DNA from: Paenibacillus sp. HWE-109
Lineage (GTDB): Bacteria; Bacillota; Bacilli; Paenibacillales; NBRC-103111
NCBI RefSeq assembly: GCF_022163125.1
Contig: NZ_CP091881.1
Location: forward strand, 5,146,001-5,210,000
DNA: 64,000 bases
Reading direction: 5' to 3'
Shown in pieces: positions 60,327-64,000 of the stretch. Numbering within the stretch: the stretch's first letter is position 1; each line of letters begins with the position of its first letter. The notes beneath the pieces were generated by a model. It was given only the letters and a program-made list of their open reading frames with translations. It had not been told where the DNA came from and made no database searches. A program made the position numbers and the translations under genes.

Positions 60327-60806
60327 TTAAGTATACTCGGTTAGCAGCTGCCACAATTCCGGCGCTTCCTTCTCTATACGTATTGGCTTCCAAGAAGGAT
60401 TCACCCAAACATGTTTGGTTGTGCCGATGACAAGTAATTCACCCTCAGGTTCTGTTGTAAAATCGGATGAATCCGGTAATCCCGTAGATAAGGCTTCTGG
60501 CAATTTGCGAACTTCATAAGCAAAATGAAGCCTTACACTGCTCATCTCAACCACCCGTGTATAGATGCATACCAGATCATCATAACGGGCTGGCTTCTTG
60601 AACTTACTCTCCGCTTCAACAACAGGCAGAAAAAGCCCCTTATCTTCAATTCGGCGGTACGAATACCCCAACCCTCTAATGAACTCCGTTCGTCCAATCT
60701 CAAACCATGTCAAATAGTTGGCATGATAGACCACACCCATTTGATCCGTTTCTTCATATCGCACACGAAGCTGGTGTCGATGCCAACGCTCCTGAGTCAT
60801 GTTCAT
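60327..60806 (-). CDS. Acyl-CoA thioesterase, 4-hydroxybenzoyl-CoA thioesterase-like (YbgC type)
   Basis: The protein has 159 residues with a hot-dog fold. The catalytic segment Y-E-E-T-D-Q-M-G-V-V-Y-H-A-N-Y near 18-32 holds the Asp nucleophile/base. The start at 60806 lies 6 bases after AGGAG. It sits 14 bases upstream of fxsA on the same strand and is co-transcribed. The acyl substrate is unknown. Confidence 0.86.
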   Translation of the reverse strand: MNMTQERWHRHQLRVRYEETDQMGVVYHANYLTWFEIGRTEFIRGLGYSYRRIEDKGLFLPVVEAESKFKKPARYDDLVCIYTRVVEMSSVRLHFAYEVRKLPEALSTGLPDSSDFTTEPEGELLVIGTTKHVWVNPSWKPIRIEKEAPELWQLLTEYT

Positions 60807-60956
60807 GCACATCTCCTAGTGACAAGTGGTATAAGAGCTATTATACCACATTTCAAACCTTCTCCACGTGCCGTAAAGATCATGATTAAGCAGAATAATT
60901 TTACCAATTTAGAACAACATATACAAAAAACACCGCACAGAACGGAGTTATCCACT

Positions 60957-62501
60957 ATGCGATACTCGAGTTGGTTTTTCAGGAAAAAGTACCGTACACT
61001 TCCTCAAACAAAAGCTCAAAAACAAGCTCATACCGACTTCATAGACGCATCTTTAGCCCAGAACTTGGTGGTATTGCAAAGTATATTCACGCATACACCC
61101 GATCTCATTGTTCGAGAATTTACAATTAAACATACGGGGGAGCCAGCAGCGTTAGTCTATCTGATGGGGCTGGTCGATAAGAGTTCAATCAACAACAATG
61201 TATTGAAGCCGCTGCAATTCGATACAGATATTACCGACACGGATGGCAGCTTCCGCCTATCAATCGGCCAAATTCTCAGATTGAACACATGGCCGCTTGT
61301 TGAAAATGCGATCCTCCAAGGCCGCAGCTTGCTTTTCGTCAATGGACGGCTTGAGACATTTGCATTGGATACACAGGGATGGCCCCAGCGGGCAATCGAA
61401 GATCCAGCAATTGAGGCTTCATTAAAAGGCGCACACCAGGGCTTCGTAGAAACAGGTACCCAGAATATCGCTTTAATCAGACGTTATATTTCCAACAGAG
61501 AGCTGAAAATGAAGGAATTAACAGTGGGACTCCGAGCAAATTCAGCTGTTTCACTCCTTTACCTTGCAGATGTTGCGAACCCAGAAGTGCTGCAGGAGTT
61601 TGAAGACCGGATTAAGATGCTGGACGTTGATACAGTGATCAATACAGGAGAATTGGCTGAATATATCGAGGATAATCCTTACTCTCCATTCCCGCAATTT
61701 ATTTTGACAGAACGGCCCGATGCGGCTGCGTCACAAATTTTGCAAGGAAGAATCGTCGCCGTACTGGATCGTTCCCCTAGCGTACTCGTTGGCCCTGTTA
61801 CTTTCACTTCCTTCTTCCAAAGTGTAGACGATTACAGCACGCGTTGGTCGATCGCAACCTTTATACGCCTTCTTCGCGTATTCGCCTTTTTCATTGCAAC
61901 CTTTTTACCCGCATTCTATATTGCCGTTATCTCCTATCACTTCGAGATTATCCCGATTAAGCTGCTGCTTACGATCGGCGAGTTCAGAGGGCGGGTACCG
62001 TTTCCTCCCTTCGTTGAGGCGGTTATTATGGAGATCACTCTTGAAATGATGCGTGAAGCAGGCGTGCGTTTGCCTGCCCCGGTTGGTCAAACCGTTGGGA
62101 TAGTTGGCGGTATTGTTATTGGACAAGCCATTGTGCAAGCTGGACTCATCAATAACATTATGGTGATTGTCGTTGCGTTTACCGCTATCGCTTCCTTCAT
62201 CCTGCCCAACTACGATATGGTTGCAGCTATCCGGCTCATCCGTTTTGCCATGATGATTGCGGCTGCCATGTTTGGCTTTGTCGGCATCATTATTGGCATG
62301 ATGACCATGATTGGTCATTTGATTTCGCTGGAATCACTTGGCACGCCCTATACGACTCCTTTCGCCCCGATGCGTTTCGCGGATTGGAAGGATACCTTCA
62401 TTCGGATGCCCGTGTGGAAAATGCGCAAGCGGCCTCTATCCGCAAGACCCATTCAATCCACTAGACAAGTAGATAATCATCCAGAAGGGGATGGCAAATG
62501 A
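60957..62501 (+). CDS. Spore germination receptor subunit A (GerAA family)
   Basis: The protein has 514 residues. A large soluble N-terminal domain (about 1-290) is followed by five or six membrane segments. D-R-S-P-S-V-L-V-G-P near 280 and P-P-F-V-E-A-V-I-M-E near 350 are conserved in GerA-type A subunits. The start at 60957 has GGAG 9 bases upstream; the longer frame to 60525 lies antisense to the thioesterase. The subunit sits in the inner spore membrane and senses germinants with the B and C subunits. The germinant is unknown. Confidence 0.92.
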   Translation: MRYSSWFFRKKYRTLPQTKAQKQAHTDFIDASLAQNLVVLQSIFTHTPDLIVREFTIKHTGEPAALVYLMGLVDKSSINNNVLKPLQFDTDITDTDGSFRLSIGQILRLNTWPLVENAILQGRSLLFVNGRLETFALDTQGWPQRAIEDPAIEASLKGAHQGFVETGTQNIALIRRYISNRELKMKELTVGLRANSAVSLLYLADVANPEVLQEFEDRIKMLDVDTVINTGELAEYIEDNPYSPFPQFILTERPDAAASQILQGRIVAVLDRSPSVLVGPVTFTSFFQSVDDYSTRWSIATFIRLLRVFAFFIATFLPAFYIAVISYHFEIIPIKLLLTIGEFRGRVPFPPFVEAVIMEITLEMMREAGVRLPAPVGQTVGIVGGIVIGQAIVQAGLINNIMVIVVAFTAIASFILPNYDMVAAIRLIRFAMMIAAAMFGFVGIIIGMMTMIGHLISLESLGTPYTTPFAPMRFADWKDTFIRMPVWKMRKRPLSARPIQSTRQVDNHPEGDGK

Positions 62502-63598
62502 ATGTATCTGCTAGCAGCAAAATAACAAATTTACAATACATTCTCATTAATTCAGGCTTGCAGGTGAGTGTCTTCTTTCTCGCATTGCCACGAATATTAG
62601 CCGAACAGGCTGGCACTGACGGGTGGGTTTCGCTCATCATTGGATGGATGATCACGGTGGCTGCAAGCCTGATCGTCGTCAAAATCATGGCCAGATACCC
62701 AGAGGGGACCTTGCTCGATCTCTTAACACACTATGGAGGCAAGTGGGCCGGACGAACAGCAGCTGTATGCCTACTCCTTTATCTCTTTTACTTTGGGTAT
62801 AGCTGTCTCGTACAAACCGCTCTGATTACGAAAGAGTGGCTTCTCCCCCAAACATCTGCCTATATGATTATCCTGCTGCTGCTGATCCCAACCTATATCG
62901 TAGCCATCTCAGGAATTCGCATTATTGGCAGATACGCGGAGATTGTTACCCTCGTATCGTTATGGATTCCGCTCGTCTATTTACTTCCACTGAAAGAAGC
63001 TCACTGGCTGCACTTGCTTCCTATTGCAGGCGAAGGTTGGCAGCCAATAGGCGCTGGTGTCCCCTATTCGCTTTATTGCTTTCTAGGCTTCGTATCCACA
63101 TTTATTTTTTATCCGTTTTTACAAAATAAATCACAAGCTTCCATGGCTATAACTGTCTCCAATTCCCTGACGCTGCTCGCTCATCTGTTCGTAACCTTAG
63201 TTTGCTATGTGTATTTTAGTCCAGACGAAATCCGGGAATATAATGAACCCGCCATCAACGTTTTGAAAATTATTGAGTTCAAATTTATCGAAAGGATCGA
63301 GGTAATCTTTATCGCTTTCTATCTGTTAGTCTTCTCCTTGGGCTGGATTCCCGCCTTGTACATCTGCGCCTATTGTACCAATTGGTTAAGAAATACGCAG
63401 GCCGAACGCAATCACGTCCGTTTCTTTTGTCTCTTACTGGCCATCGGTTCATTCTTCTTCATCCCAGATTTCCATCAAAATGAAATGATCGAGCAAATCT
63501 TTCTTAGGCTCGGAATCCTTATTGAATATATCCTTCCTATCTTCCTGCTCCTTTACGTTTCGGTACACGACCGGTTTTCGGGGAGGAAAAAGGCATGA
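62498..63598 (+). CDS. Spore germination receptor subunit B (GerAB family, APC transporter-like)
   Basis: The protein has 366 residues with about ten membrane segments, of the endospore germination permease family. It overlaps the A subunit by 4 bases (ATGA). By family knowledge the B subunit carries the germinant-binding pocket. Confidence 0.92.
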   Translation: MNVSASSKITNLQYILINSGLQVSVFFLALPRILAEQAGTDGWVSLIIGWMITVAASLIVVKIMARYPEGTLLDLLTHYGGKWAGRTAAVCLLLYLFYFGYSCLVQTALITKEWLLPQTSAYMIILLLLIPTYIVAISGIRIIGRYAEIVTLVSLWIPLVYLLPLKEAHWLHLLPIAGEGWQPIGAGVPYSLYCFLGFVSTFIFYPFLQNKSQASMAITVSNSLTLLAHLFVTLVCYVYFSPDEIREYNEPAINVLKIIEFKFIERIEVIFIAFYLLVFSLGWIPALYICAYCTNWLRNTQAERNHVRFFCLLLAIGSFFFIPDFHQNEMIEQIFLRLGILIEYILPIFLLLYVSVHDRFSGRKKA

Positions 63599-64000
63599 GC
63601 AAGTGTTGGCTCCATGTCTTCATTGCCATCTCCGTTTTGCTGATTTCAGGGTGCAACGATCGACTGGATCTCGAAGATGCTGCCTTCCCCCTTCTGGGAG
63701 GCTATGATCTCGACGAGAAGAATAATTTACTAACTTATGTGACCGTCCCCGAGTTTAGCAAGAGTGCCAGGAAGAAAACGCAGGAGCTGGGCGTCAGAGC
63801 GAAGACTCTCCAACAGGCAAGACAACAGTCAGATGCTTATTGGCCCGCTGTTTTTCAAGGTCGCAAAATGCTGGTGATCCTTGTGAGCAAACGCCTTTTG
63901 GCACATGTTGACTGGTTCCGAATCCTTGATGTTTTCTCACGAGACGCGAAGAACCCCTTAACCTGCCGAATGATTATGTACGACGGACCACTGTCCGAGG
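63595..64000 (+). CDS. Spore germination receptor subunit C (Ger(x)C lipoprotein, 3' end outside window)
   Basis: 135 codons are visible and open to the window end. The lipoprotein signal ends L-I-S-G-C-N at about residue 20. The opening N-D-R-L-D-L-E-D and the G-Y-D-L-D segment are typical of the Ger(x)C family. The ATG overlaps the B subunit stop (ATGA), with GGGAGG upstream. It anchors on the outer face of the inner spore membrane. Confidence 0.9.
   Translation, partial: MSKCWLHVFIAISVLLISGCNDRLDLEDAAFPLLGGYDLDEKNNLLTYVTVPEFSKSARKKTQELGVRAKTLQQARQQSDAYWPAVFQGRKMLVILVSKRLLAHVDWFRILDVFSRDAKNPLTCRMIMYDGPLSE

Noticed and set aside
60893..60923. Sigma-G promoter for the germination operon
   Set aside because: GAATA and CATATA elements are present but about 20 bases apart, too far for a confident sigma-G call.
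60525..60956. N-terminal extension of the germination A subunit
   Set aside because: It runs antisense through the thioesterase gene and has no ribosome binding site; the ATG at 60957 gives the usual family length.

Overview
The window reads as chromosome of a low-to-moderate GC, endospore-forming Firmicute, most likely Paenibacillus or a close relative. Reasons: AAGGAGG-type ribosome binding sites, a gerA-type spore germination operon, the sporulation membrane protein YtvI, a citZ-icd-mdh cluster, a glnK-glnL pair and PBSX-like (xkd) tail genes. This assignment is inference from gene content. No rRNA, tRNA, CRISPR array or transposase gene was seen.

Layout. 1-1572: end of a DUF2339 membrane protein. 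1650-5847 (minus): an operon led by a Crp/Fnr-type regulator, with a nitrate/sulfonate/taurine-type ABC importer and a metallo-beta-lactamase-fold hydrolase. 6123-8068: a lipoprotein, a tandem repeat and an orphan small gene. 8069-14958 (minus): a complete 2-aminoethylphosphonate (AEP) module: PhnX, PhnW, binding protein, ATPase, fused double permease and a DeoR-type regulator. 15210-22887: mixed accessory genes (HAD phosphatase, DUF975, TetR with a PanE-like reductase, PhyH dioxygenase with AraC regulator, Gfo/Idh/MocA, MerR-methyltransferase fusion). 22923-25532: a PhoP/PhoR-like two-component pair. 25654-29596: class I fumarase, polysaccharide deacetylase, YfbR-like nucleotidase, small membrane protein. 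29749-35916: SNF-family symporter, polar amino acid ABC importer and GlnK/GlnL. 36072-37643: a secreted protein. 37828-41486: mdh, icd, citZ. 42036-54825: a phage-tail element. 54922-58555: ppx and ppk, convergent and overlapping. 58740-64000: YtvI, FxsA, thioesterase and the gerA-type operon, cut by the window end.

The most interesting system is the tail element. It has sheath, tube, tail-assembly chaperones, a short tape measure, baseplate and fibre-like genes, but no capsid, portal, terminase, integrase or recognisable lysis gene in the window. A divergent control region joins an XRE repressor plus ImmA-type peptidase to a PBSX Xpf-like sigma factor. It holds three related 16-bp operators. 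One fills the spacer of the sigma-gene promoter and another overlaps the -35 of the repressor promoter. A sequence matching the Bacillus LexA (SOS) consensus lies just upstream of the sigma gene. The chaperone gene ends in a classic A-AAA-AAC slippery heptamer that opens a 65-codon -1 frame extension with no early start codon. Together these suggest a DNA-damage-inducible, headless contractile particle (tailocin-like).

A second theme is phosphate. Direct repeats resembling TTAACA at about 11-bp period lie upstream of phnX and of the AEP-binding protein gene. Two TTTACA boxes lie before phoP, and a single TTTACA box with the same spacing to the -10 lies before ppk. This would tie AEP use, polyphosphate synthesis and PhoP autoregulation together. 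All motif-based regulation here is prediction from reading the sequence by eye.
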